Shown here in pieces: positions 36,786 through 43,357 of a stretch of DNA of 64,000 nt (the stretch's first letter is position 1; every line of letters starts with the position of its first letter). The stretch spans positions 124,001-188,000 of the forward strand of contig JBARXJ010000015.1 in assembly GCA_049647265.1 (NCBI GenBank), read 5' to 3'. The position numbers and the translations under genes were made by a program. The notes beneath the pieces are model-generated. The model had not been told where the DNA came from, ran no database searches, and saw only the letters and a list, made by a program, of their open reading frames with translations. The stretch is from JAAURB01 sp049647265. Lineage in GTDB: Bacteria > Cyanobacteriota > Cyanobacteriia > Cyanobacteriales > Microcoleaceae.

Positions 36786-36827
36786 GTCAACGCAGCCGCT
36801 GGAGCTTGCATCCAGCGGAACGTTGAC
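36786..36827 (+). repeat. 42-bp palindromic insert B in tnpB
   Basis: Outer arms GTCAACG/CGTTGAC (7 bp) and inner arms CCGCTGGA/TCCAGCGG (8 bp) surround the loop GCTTGCA. Removing 42 bp restores FTDKNN. The loop is the reverse complement of the loop in the insert at 37373, which indicates one family in opposite orientations. Confidence 0.75.
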
Positions 36828-37268
36828 CGACAAGAACAATATCGGTAAACTTAAATTAAAAGGAACCTATGATCTAAACTTCTATCAACTTGAAGATATT
36901 AAAAGAGTCAGGTTAGTGAGAAGAGCAGATGGGTACTATGTACAGTTTTGTATTTCAGTTGATGTGCGTATAGAAACTGAGCCAACAGGAAAAGCTATAG
37001 GTTTAGATGTTGGGATTAAATATTTTTTGGCAGATTCAAACGGTAATATTGTAGAAAATCCTCAATTTTACCGAAAATCTGAAAAACAGCTTATACGGGC
37101 TAATCGCAGAAAATCCAAAAAGTACATTCGTGGAGCGGGGCCACAGTCAAAAAACTACCATAAGGCAAGGTGTCGATATGCCCGAAAACATTTAAGAGTA
37201 AGTCGACAGCGTAAAGAGTATGCAAAGAGAATTGCATACTGCGTAATCCACTTCTTAGATGTGGTCGC

Positions 37269-37306
37269 CTATGTTGGCGCTAGCCTGCCGACGCTAGGAG
37301 GCATAG
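37269..37306 (+). repeat. Palindromic insert C at the RuvC-II site of tnpB
   Basis: Outer arms CTATG/CATAG (37269-37273, 37302-37306) and inner arms CTAGC/GCTAG surround an 8-nt loop. It adds about eleven residues between VVAY and DLNVKG and leaves no Glu immediately before DLN. Confidence 0.55.
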
Positions 37307-37372
37307 ACTTAAATGTTAAAGGTATGGTTAAAAATCGACACCTAGCTAAATCAATTTCAGATATTGCCTGGT

Positions 37373-37416
37373 CGCAGTTCTCTCGGATGCAAGCTCCGAG
37401 AGCTGCTGCAACTGCG
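37373..37416 (+). repeat. 44-bp palindromic insert D in tnpB
   Basis: Outer arms CGCAGTT/AACTGCG (7 bp) and inner arms CTCTCGGA/TCCGAGAG (8 bp) surround the loop TGCAAGC, with an unpaired CTGCTGC on the 3' side. It lies between SQF and RHWLEYFG. Confidence 0.75.
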
Positions 37417-37524
37417 TCTACTTTTCGCCATTGGTTAGAATATTTCGGAATTAAATATGGGAAGCTAACAATACCTGTAGCGCCTCATAATACTTCTCAA
37501 AACTGCTCTAATTGTGGCAAAAAG

Positions 37525-37628
37525 CGGTGCGACCCTGCGGCTTTACAAGCCGCTAAGGAAGCGCGAACTCCGGTCTTGGGGTTCGCCTGCGTAGAGGAAG
37601 TTCGCACCATGTGCGCGCACCAAGAGAG
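37525..37628 (+). repeat. 104-bp insert E in tnpB, same family as insert A
   Basis: It begins CGGTGCGACCCTGC and ends GCGCGCACCAAGAGAG like insert A. The inner hairpin is GCGGC-TTTACAA-GCCGC, showing a compensatory pair change relative to insert A. It carries about 50 extra bases and shifts the TnpB frame by two. Confidence 0.75.
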
Positions 37629-37754
37629 GTTCCTAAGTCCCTATCAACTCGAACTCATATTTGTTCTAATTGTGGATATGTAGAAGATAGAGACATTAAC
37701 GCAGCCAAAAATATTTTGAAGAAGGCTCTCAGTACGGTCGGGCAGACCGGATCT

Positions 37755-37801
37755 AACACCTCGACTCCGCTCGGTGTTACCCTGAGCGACAGTCGAAGGG
37801 T
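37755..37801 (+). repeat. Twin-hairpin repeat F at the tnpB 3' end
   Basis: Two adjacent hairpins, AACACC...GGTGTT and ACCCT...AGGGT, have loops that are themselves nearly complementary (TCGACTCCGCTC against GAGCGACAGTCGA). It encodes the non-family C-terminal tail of the tnpB frame. Confidence 0.65.
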
Positions 37802-37930
37802 AAAGCTATAGCCTGACGGCATGGCTGGCGCTAAGGGGAGTTTGAACCGCTTTTAATGTTGGAGCAACCCTGCATTGGAAAGTTCGATCTGTGAACCAAG
37901 AATCCCCGTCTTTTTAAAGTGGGGAGTGTC

Positions 37931-38153
37931 AAAAATACTGTGGTGATTACCGCAATTCAAACTCAAGGAATTTGTTAGTTGTTATTTTTTGCTGGTCATT
38001 TGTTGCTTGTTATTGGTAGGGATAAACTGAAGATATAACTATCGACAAATAATTTGATTAATCACGTAGGCGTAGCAATCGCGCTACTCACGTCATCACA
38101 AACAAAAAATAACGAATAACCAATGAAAAAGGATAAAGAACCAATAGTAAACT
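37931..38153. other. Gap between the TnpB element and cpcT
   Basis: No gene is present. The stretch 37976-38020 and that around 38100-38140 are of the TTGTTATTTTTTGCTGGTC / AATAACGAATAACCAATG filler type. The first bases after GTGTCAAAA (37931 on) would be the guide segment if an omega RNA is still made. Confidence 0.3.
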
Positions 38154-38747
38154 ATGACTCATTCAACTGATATTATTACCCTCAGCCAATGGATGGCGGC
38201 TGATTTTAGTAATCAACAACAAGCGTTTGATAATCCGCCTTTTTTCGCCCATGTTCGGGTTTGTATGCGCCCCATAGCCTATGAATTTCTCGACGGCATT
38301 AGTCTCTACTTAGAACAGGCTTATCATGTCGATCTCAAGCAACCCTATCGTGTTCGGGTTCTTAAAATTGTTCCTCAAAGCGATCATATCGAAATTGAGA
38401 ACTATTCAATTGAGGGAGAAGAGCAATTTTACGGCGCATCTCGTGAACCTGAACGGTTGCAGGGCTTGAAGCGAGAACAACTTAAATTAATGCCGAGATG
38501 TAATTTTATCACCCATTGGACAGGCAATAGCTTCAAAGGCGGTGTAGAACCGGGAAAGGGGTGTATGGTGGAACGTAAAGGCAAACAAACCTATCTCGAT
38601 AGTGTGTTTGAGATTGACCAAAATCGCTTTAGCAGCCACGATAGAGGACGTGACCCAGAAACTGATGAACACGTTTGGGGAGCAATTGCCGGGCCATTTG
38701 AATTTGTTCGCTGGGCTAGTTTTGCTTCAGAAGTTTCTGTTCCCTGA
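38154..38747 (+). CDS. cpcT: CpcT/CpeT-family phycocyanobilin:protein lyase
   Basis: This 197-residue soluble lyase matches the CpcT/CpeT family, which attaches phycocyanobilin to Cys-153 of the phycocyanin beta subunit. Recognisable segments are LSQWMAADFSNQQQAF at the N-terminus, HVRVCMRPI, LYLEQAYHVDLKQPYRVRVLKI, the FYGASREPERLQGL region and a conserved GCMVERKGKQTYLDSVFE segment. Length is typical. The presence of apcE elsewhere in the window fits a phycobilisome organism. Whether this copy is CpcT rather than CpeT (phycoerythrobilin) is not certain, though it resembles the CpcT form. The next gene follows after about 95 bp. Confidence 0.88.
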   Translation: MTHSTDIITLSQWMAADFSNQQQAFDNPPFFAHVRVCMRPIAYEFLDGISLYLEQAYHVDLKQPYRVRVLKIVPQSDHIEIENYSIEGEEQFYGASREPERLQGLKREQLKLMPRCNFITHWTGNSFKGGVEPGKGCMVERKGKQTYLDSVFEIDQNRFSSHDRGRDPETDEHVWGAIAGPFEFVRWASFASEVSVP

Positions 38748-38842
38748 TAAGAGTGGTTGAAGTACAGGGCAGACCATTCAAACCTGCCTTGATAGATTAT
38801 CCCGTTCCCTCATATTCCCCATTCCCCGTTCCCTCAAAAACC

Positions 38843-39532
38843 ATGAGACCTACTACTTTAAATTTAATTGCGATTACAATCTTTTTAATGACGCTGTCGG
38901 TTTTACTGGGGCCATTAATTCATTTATCCCCGACAATTCCGGCCAGTATTGTCTTTGTATTATTAGTCCTCGGAGCGGTTGATGCTTGGGGCTTACAAGG
39001 GCAAGGAAGCTCTATGTTACTCGATATATTAGAGGGCAGTTCTAGTCAAACCCGTGAACGGATTATTTATCATGAAGCGGGACATTTCTTAGCTGCTTAT
39101 TTAATGGAAATTCCAGTCAGTGGCTATGCTTTAAGTGCTTGGGAGGCTTTTCAGCAAGGACAAACAGCCCAGGGGGGTGTACGGTTTGATGATGAGAAAT
39201 TATTAGAGCAATTACAGCAGGGTCAAATTTCGGCTCAGTTACTCGATCGCTATTGTACCGTCTGGATGGCGGGTATTGCGGCTGAACAATCGGTTTATCA
39301 ACAAGCCAGCGGCGGTACAGATGATAGGCAAAAAATTAGAATTCTATGGCGGCAATTGCAACGTTCTGCAGGCGAAGCAAAAATGAAGGAACGTTGGGCG
39401 ATTTTACAGGCTAAAGCTTTGATTGAAAAACATCAATCTGCTTATGAGGCTCTTGTGGAAGCTTTGAAACAGCGAACCCCAATTGCCGAATGTTATCGTA
39501 TACTCGAGCACTCGTCAGTTCGAGGAAACTGA
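38843..39532 (+). CDS. Membrane protein with FtsH-like (M41) protease domain but no AAA module
   Basis: This 229-residue protein has two membrane helices at residues about 5-50 (NLIAITIFLMTLSVLLGP and ASIVFVLLVLGAV), then a domain carrying IIYHEAGHFLAAYLME. This is the M41 HEAGH zinc site of FtsH. The Asp/His-rich third-ligand region may be at GGTDDRQKIR, close to the GASNDL region of FtsH. The AAA ATPase domain is absent, and no deletion scar is visible, so this is a known-looking stand-alone type in cyanobacteria and plants (FtsHi-like). The start is the ATG at 38843; an upstream GTG at 38753 would add 30 unlikely residues. It is probably cotranscribed with cpcT. Confidence 0.75.
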   Translation: MRPTTLNLIAITIFLMTLSVLLGPLIHLSPTIPASIVFVLLVLGAVDAWGLQGQGSSMLLDILEGSSSQTRERIIYHEAGHFLAAYLMEIPVSGYALSAWEAFQQGQTAQGGVRFDDEKLLEQLQQGQISAQLLDRYCTVWMAGIAAEQSVYQQASGGTDDRQKIRILWRQLQRSAGEAKMKERWAILQAKALIEKHQSAYEALVEALKQRTPIAECYRILEHSSVRGN

Positions 39533-39873
39533 GACAGCCAGTTAACTTGTGCTGGGTATGGAATGATATCAATTAATTTTGCGCCTTGTGATTGAATTCA
39601 ATAACATCGATTAATCAGAGGATTTAGTTAATTTTATTCATTCTCTCAAACAAATCTGATATTACTTGTTATGAGCGACCGAAGCCGGATTTTGTCACTT
39701 ACTGAATTAACATTCCTCTGACTAACAAAAAACTTCAAAAAGGTGACAGTCTTGACTAAATCCTTCCTCAAGAACGCGATACATTAGGAAAGTGAAGTCC
39801 AAAATGTATTAGGTTACTACGCTTAATTGAGTAGACCTTTGAGCTAGCAGATAAAGAGGGAGTACATTTCAAG
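39533..39873. other. 341-bp gap before the PadR gene
   Basis: AT-rich, without a coding frame. AAAGAGGGAG at about 39854-39862 precedes the ATG at 39874 by about 11 bp and is a fair ribosome binding site. Confidence 0.3.
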
Positions 39874-40224
39874 ATGACATTTGAAGATATTTACAGATTC
39901 TTTAAAAGCCCCCCTCCAATTCATTTAAATCGGGAGTTGGCGGTTTGTTATGTTTTATCAGTTTTTTTGCGTAGAGACTCCTACGGCACAGAACTGATTG
40001 AATGTTTAGAAAAAGAGTATACTGATTTCCGCTTATCTGATACCGTACTCTATAGTGCGCTCAAATTTTTAGAGCGAGAAGGCAGTATCAGTGGATATTG
40101 GAAGAAAGTGGAAGGACGAGGCCGTCCCAGGCGAATGTACCAGGTTAGTCCAGAATTTATTGCCAAAGCTCGGGAACTGGCTCGATTATGGGATGAGTAT
40201 ACGGTGAGACAGAAATGTATGTAA
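39874..40224 (+). CDS. PadR-family transcriptional regulator
   Basis: This 116-residue protein is a compact winged helix with the PadR hallmarks: AVCYVLSVFLRRDSYGTELIE, then LSDTVLYSALKFLEREG, then a wing with GRGRPRRMYQVSPEF. The usual C-terminal dimerisation helix is short, as in the subfamily-2 PadR proteins. The N-terminal PPPIHLNRELA extension is common in cyanobacterial members. The ligand and target are unknown; the adjacent gene for complex C assembly is about 50 bp downstream, so the two may be cotranscribed. Confidence 0.82.
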   Translation: MTFEDIYRFFKSPPPIHLNRELAVCYVLSVFLRRDSYGTELIECLEKEYTDFRLSDTVLYSALKFLEREGSISGYWKKVEGRGRPRRMYQVSPEFIAKARELARLWDEYTVRQKCM

Positions 40225-40272
40225 AGTAGTGAGAGGAATTCAAATCTATCATGATTTCAACTCACGAAACTT

Positions 40273-40827
40273 ATGTCTTTGCCTGTACTCTCATCAACAT
40301 TTTTCCTCACTTTGTTGCTAGCGATTGGCTTGTTCTTCTTTGTGAAGGCTTCTGTAAAAGCTCGTATCCAGCAGCAAAAACTCGTGGCTTCGCTCGCGGC
40401 TGATTTACTGTTAAACCAAATTAAACAGTATTTTCAGTCCCGTGCTTACCGCATCGTTAGTGCAAATCCGGATGAAAATCAGATTGTATTTGAGGGAGTG
40501 GTTCGTCCCAGTGGATTGTTGGCTGTGTTTTTAACCTTGCTCACTGCCATCGGAACATTATGTCTTGCTTTGGTACTGTCAATGGTTGCACCACAGCAAC
40601 AAAACATTTTCCTAGGGTTAGTGGTGCTGTCTCCCTTAGCTGGCATTTTCTACTGGCAGCGGGCGGGGCGAAGCGAACAAGTCTCACTTCAGTTAGAAGC
40701 CACGATTCAATCAGAAAACCAGCCCCAAAGTGTTATTTGTATCCAAGGGCATCGAGATGAACTCACAAGCCTGAGGCAAGCTCTGAACTTAAAAGCCTGG
40801 GAACCTGTGACTTCATCTAAGCCCTAA
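40273..40827 (+). CDS. Cofactor assembly of complex C subunit B-like protein (CCB2/CCB4 family)
   Basis: This 184-residue membrane protein resembles the CCB2/CCB4 group, needed to attach haem c(i) to cytochrome b6 of the b6f complex. An N-terminal helix (VLSSTFFLTLLLAIGLFFFV, residues 4-24), a soluble segment with IKQYFQSRAYRIV, then two further helices (about 75-120) and a cytoplasmic tail are visible. The architecture fits the family. Conserved residues are not diagnostic by eye, so the assignment rests on overall resemblance. It lies 48 bp after the PadR gene. Confidence 0.72.
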   Translation: MSLPVLSSTFFLTLLLAIGLFFFVKASVKARIQQQKLVASLAADLLLNQIKQYFQSRAYRIVSANPDENQIVFEGVVRPSGLLAVFLTLLTAIGTLCLALVLSMVAPQQQNIFLGLVVLSPLAGIFYWQRAGRSEQVSLQLEATIQSENQPQSVICIQGHRDELTSLRQALNLKAWEPVTSSKP

Positions 40828-41104
40828 ATACACGACGGCTATTCACATCCATCAATCCCTTGAACTAGGCGTTTAACGCTAAGCGTCAATTGTATCTGTC
40901 TTAACGATTGGAGTTTAATAGGATGCTCTTTGCTGTACCATAAGCGATGGGTAAGTGAGAAACCCTTGCTTTGTAAAATCATCTACCAAGCAATTAATCA
41001 TTCAATTAATTATCCAAGCTTTGACCTCACCTGAACTGAAGCATGAGAGTCAAACGCACCCTATATGGATTACCTCCAATCGAAAAAGATGTTAACAATT
41101 ACGT

Positions 41105-41434
41105 TTATCCCGGAGATGTCACGAGCCGATTATGAGTCGTCGATGGAATGGTCTTTTCGGCTACCTCTTTTAAGCTCGGGAATAAAAAGTGGTTTTCTTC
41201 GACGTATTGAGCGCCAAATAATCCTTTTTCTGCCCAAAAGTACCGATCTGTTGTATGCTCATTACGCTTAACCAGCAATAAAGCGGGTGGAATAATTCCA
41301 GCGGCGTGAATAAACTTACGAGCAGCGGTAACAGGCTTGTCTTCACCGCTAGAGATGCTAAATTGGGGGACGCACTCAAGAATTCGACGACCTTCTTGTC
41401 TGCGACGACTTTTGCGCTTTCTTCTTCTAGCCAA
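41105..41434 (-). CDS. DUF3155 protein
   Basis: This 109-residue basic protein belongs to the cyanobacteria/plastid-type DUF3155 group of unknown function. The N-terminal ARRRKRKSRRRQEGRR is strongly cationic and could bind nucleic acid. The central ILECVPQFSI...GEDKPVTAARKFI and YFWAEKGLFGAQYVEENHF are the recognisable family stretch. The frame is open upstream to 41590, but the true start is the TTG at 41434: AGGAGG lies eight bases before it, and the family starts with this Arg-rich segment. It converges with nothing and stands alone between two plus-strand regions. Confidence 0.8.
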   Translation of the reverse strand: MARRRKRKSRRRQEGRRILECVPQFSISSGEDKPVTAARKFIHAAGIIPPALLLVKRNEHTTDRYFWAEKGLFGAQYVEENHFLFPSLKEVAEKTIPSTTHNRLVTSPG

Positions 41435-41792
41435 CGTGTTTACCTCCTGTGTTTGCAGACAGATGTAGTGATAGCTACAAAATCCGGAAGCATTATATCC
41501 GCTTTGAAAAAAAATTTCAATATCTCTTAATAAACTGATACAAAAAACGTCTTGTGTTTCAACCCTATTCATGCTACCACTGGCTTTCATCGATCTCTGG
41601 GAGTATTAAGATCAGTTAAGAATATGAACCTCAGGGCAGAAATCTGCATCTGCGCTCCCTGTACTTTTACCTATTGCTGTTACCAAAACGTAGCGCTCTA
41701 GCACTGCCTAACGTAAGACAGAAGAAATCTTATTGATGAAAATGGTAAATTATGAGTATTAAGAGTGATAATCATGCTCAAGTGGAGTTGAG
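41435..41792. other. 358-bp gap between DUF3155 and the sensor kinase gene
   Basis: It contains the AGGAGG ribosome binding site of the DUF3155 gene (complement of 41443-41448) and presumably both divergent promoters. No further feature is visible. Confidence 0.35.
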
Positions 41793-43145
41793 ATGGGAAT
41801 GTCAACCAGTTCAGAATTCGTTACCCTGTGCCAAACTCAAGTCTCTCTGGTTGCCAGTTTAGGGGCCTCTGTGAGTGTGGTCTACCTGACAGAAGATTGG
41901 GTGGATGAAACTCATCATAAACTGATTCCCGTTGCCACCTACCCCGAAACTTCTAAAGCTTGGCGAACAGATCAGGCCATTCTCTCCTTACCGGAAGTTC
42001 GTCAATCAACAGCCCTAATTGCCCAGGATGAAACTGAAGCTTCAAATGCTGTGACAATCGAATTATCCATGGCTTCTCACACAGCCTCCACAGACTCAGT
42101 CAACAATCCGAATTTAGAACAACAAAAAATAGTCATTCCCCTGGTTTATAAAGATGTCGTCATGGGGTTTTTCGTAACAGGACGGGAAGATCGCCCCTGG
42201 AATGCACAAGAACAACATCAGCTTCAAGGTATTGCGAGTAGTTTAGCGGCGGCTTGTACCTTAGATCGTCGCTTTCAATGGCTGACTCAACGCTACGAAC
42301 AACAGCAACAAGTTCAAGCTCAACAATATCAAACGCTGCAAAGTTTATTGCATCAATTAAAAAGTCCATTAACGGCTTTAAAAACGTTTGGAAAACTGCT
42401 GCGCCGACGGTTTTTAGCCGATGGTAAAAATTCTCAAATTGCCAATAGTATTATTCAAGAAAGTAATCGTATTCAAGAGTTATTACAGCAAGTTGATCGA
42501 ACCGTTGAAGTGGGAGATGCTCAATATCATATATCCCCTGACTCAGACATGATTGATTGCGATCATCAGCCCGATCAAGAACTAAATCAGTCTTTAAATT
42601 CTAACGCTTCTGTTGTTCCGGCTCTGTTACCTGCCGCAGAGTTAACAGAATCTATTCGCCTAGAATCTATACTGCAACCTTTACTAACTTCGGCGAGTGC
42701 GGTTGCCGGGGAACGTCAGCTTAAATGTTTGATTGATTTACCGCCTGATTTACCGCCCGTTAAAGCCAATCGTCAAGCTTTACGAGAAATTTTAAGTAAT
42801 CTTCTGGATAATGCGCTGAAGTATACTCCAGCAGGCGGTCAGATAGAAATTCAAGTTCACTCAACACCCGATCAACTCGGCGTTGGAATTAGTGATACTG
42901 GCTTTGGAATTCCGAGTCAAGATCTGGATCATTTATTTGAACGGGGATATCGAGGGGTTCAAGCCGAAGGTAAGATTTCTGGGACGGGATTGGGACTGGC
43001 AATTGCAAAAGATTTAGTTGAACAAATGCAAGGAAATATTCAAGTATTTTCTCCCAGAAATCCAGAATGGACTGCTCAAATGTTCTCAGAAAAATCTTCA
43101 CTTTATCCAGGAACAACTTTTGTGGTGTGGTTACCTAAAATCTAA
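41793..43145 (+). CDS. GAF-type sensor histidine kinase
   Basis: This is a 450-residue soluble sensor kinase without membrane segments. Residues about 1-165 form a degenerate GAF domain (IVIPLVYKDVVMGFFVTGRED). A Gln-rich helix leads into the H-box LHQLKSPLTALKTFGKLLRRR near residue 190. The catalytic ATPase domain has NLLDNALKYTPAGGQIE, the G1 box SDTGFGIP and the G2 box GTGLGLAIAK. The insert DCDHQPDQELNQSLN is not conserved. The sequence between dimerisation and ATPase domain is unusually long. No response regulator is beside it. Confidence 0.85.
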   Translation: MGMSTSSEFVTLCQTQVSLVASLGASVSVVYLTEDWVDETHHKLIPVATYPETSKAWRTDQAILSLPEVRQSTALIAQDETEASNAVTIELSMASHTASTDSVNNPNLEQQKIVIPLVYKDVVMGFFVTGREDRPWNAQEQHQLQGIASSLAAACTLDRRFQWLTQRYEQQQQVQAQQYQTLQSLLHQLKSPLTALKTFGKLLRRRFLADGKNSQIANSIIQESNRIQELLQQVDRTVEVGDAQYHISPDSDMIDCDHQPDQELNQSLNSNASVVPALLPAAELTESIRLESILQPLLTSASAVAGERQLKCLIDLPPDLPPVKANRQALREILSNLLDNALKYTPAGGQIEIQVHSTPDQLGVGISDTGFGIPSQDLDHLFERGYRGVQAEGKISGTGLGLAIAKDLVEQMQGNIQVFSPRNPEWTAQMFSEKSSLYPGTTFVVWLPKI

Positions 43146-43357
43146 TTTAAGGAAGAACCGAAGTTGGAAGAAGGAAGAAGGAAGAACCCCATTAAGAAAT
43201 TAAGGGGCTTGTATCGCTGTTCATTTTTTGGTTATTTAGGAAAACATTATTTTTTATAAGTGTGTTGTTTTCAAATCATTAAAACGGGTTCTATCATGTA
43301 AAATACAGTAATCTATTCCCTGTACTGTAGAATTTATTTGAAATTTGGGAGTCATTC

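Larger units (their letters stand above)
36355..37811 (+). pseudogene. tnpB: TnpB RNA-guided nuclease gene, disrupted by palindromic insertions
   Basis: The TnpB backbone is clear: IRNSCLRYWMD at the N-terminus, GKKGYPKFKK once the first insert is removed, RuvC-I Asp in AIGLDVGIKYF, LNVKGMVKNRHLAKSISD, the zinc finger CSNCGKK...ICSNCGYVEDRD and INAAKNIL. Five insertions interrupt it: 36640-36690 (51 bp, in frame), 36786-36827 (42 bp, in frame), about 37273-37305 (33 bp, replacing the Glu codon of the usual YEDLNVKG), 37373-37416 region (about 45 bp, in frame) and 37525-37628 (104 bp, shifts the frame). After the last insert the gene continues in another frame from 37629 to 37811. The RuvC-II Glu is lost and RuvC-III is out of frame, so it should be inactive. 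It starts at TTG 36355. Confidence 0.85.
36236..37930 (+). mobile_element. IS200/IS605-group element carrying only tnpB (IS1341 type), degraded
   Basis: The left side has hairpins typical of these ends: CCCC/GGGG around 36247-36263, GCTCT-GCG-AGAGC at 36267-36279 and GACGAAT-TT-ATTCGTC at 36280-36295. The right end, near 37901-37930, reads AATCCCCGTCTTTTT...GTGGGGAGTGTCA, a hairpin followed by GTGTCAA, which is the common right-end form in cyanobacteria and would also be the scaffold end of the omega RNA. No tnpA is present. Exact termini are approximate. Confidence 0.65.

Noticed and set aside
36236..37930. Intact IS605 with tnpA
   Set aside because: No Y1 transposase frame is found beside tnpB; the RAYT at 13.2 kb is a separate element.
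41435..41590. N-terminal extension of the DUF3155 frame to 41590
   Set aside because: A strong ribosome binding site and family length point to the TTG at 41434.
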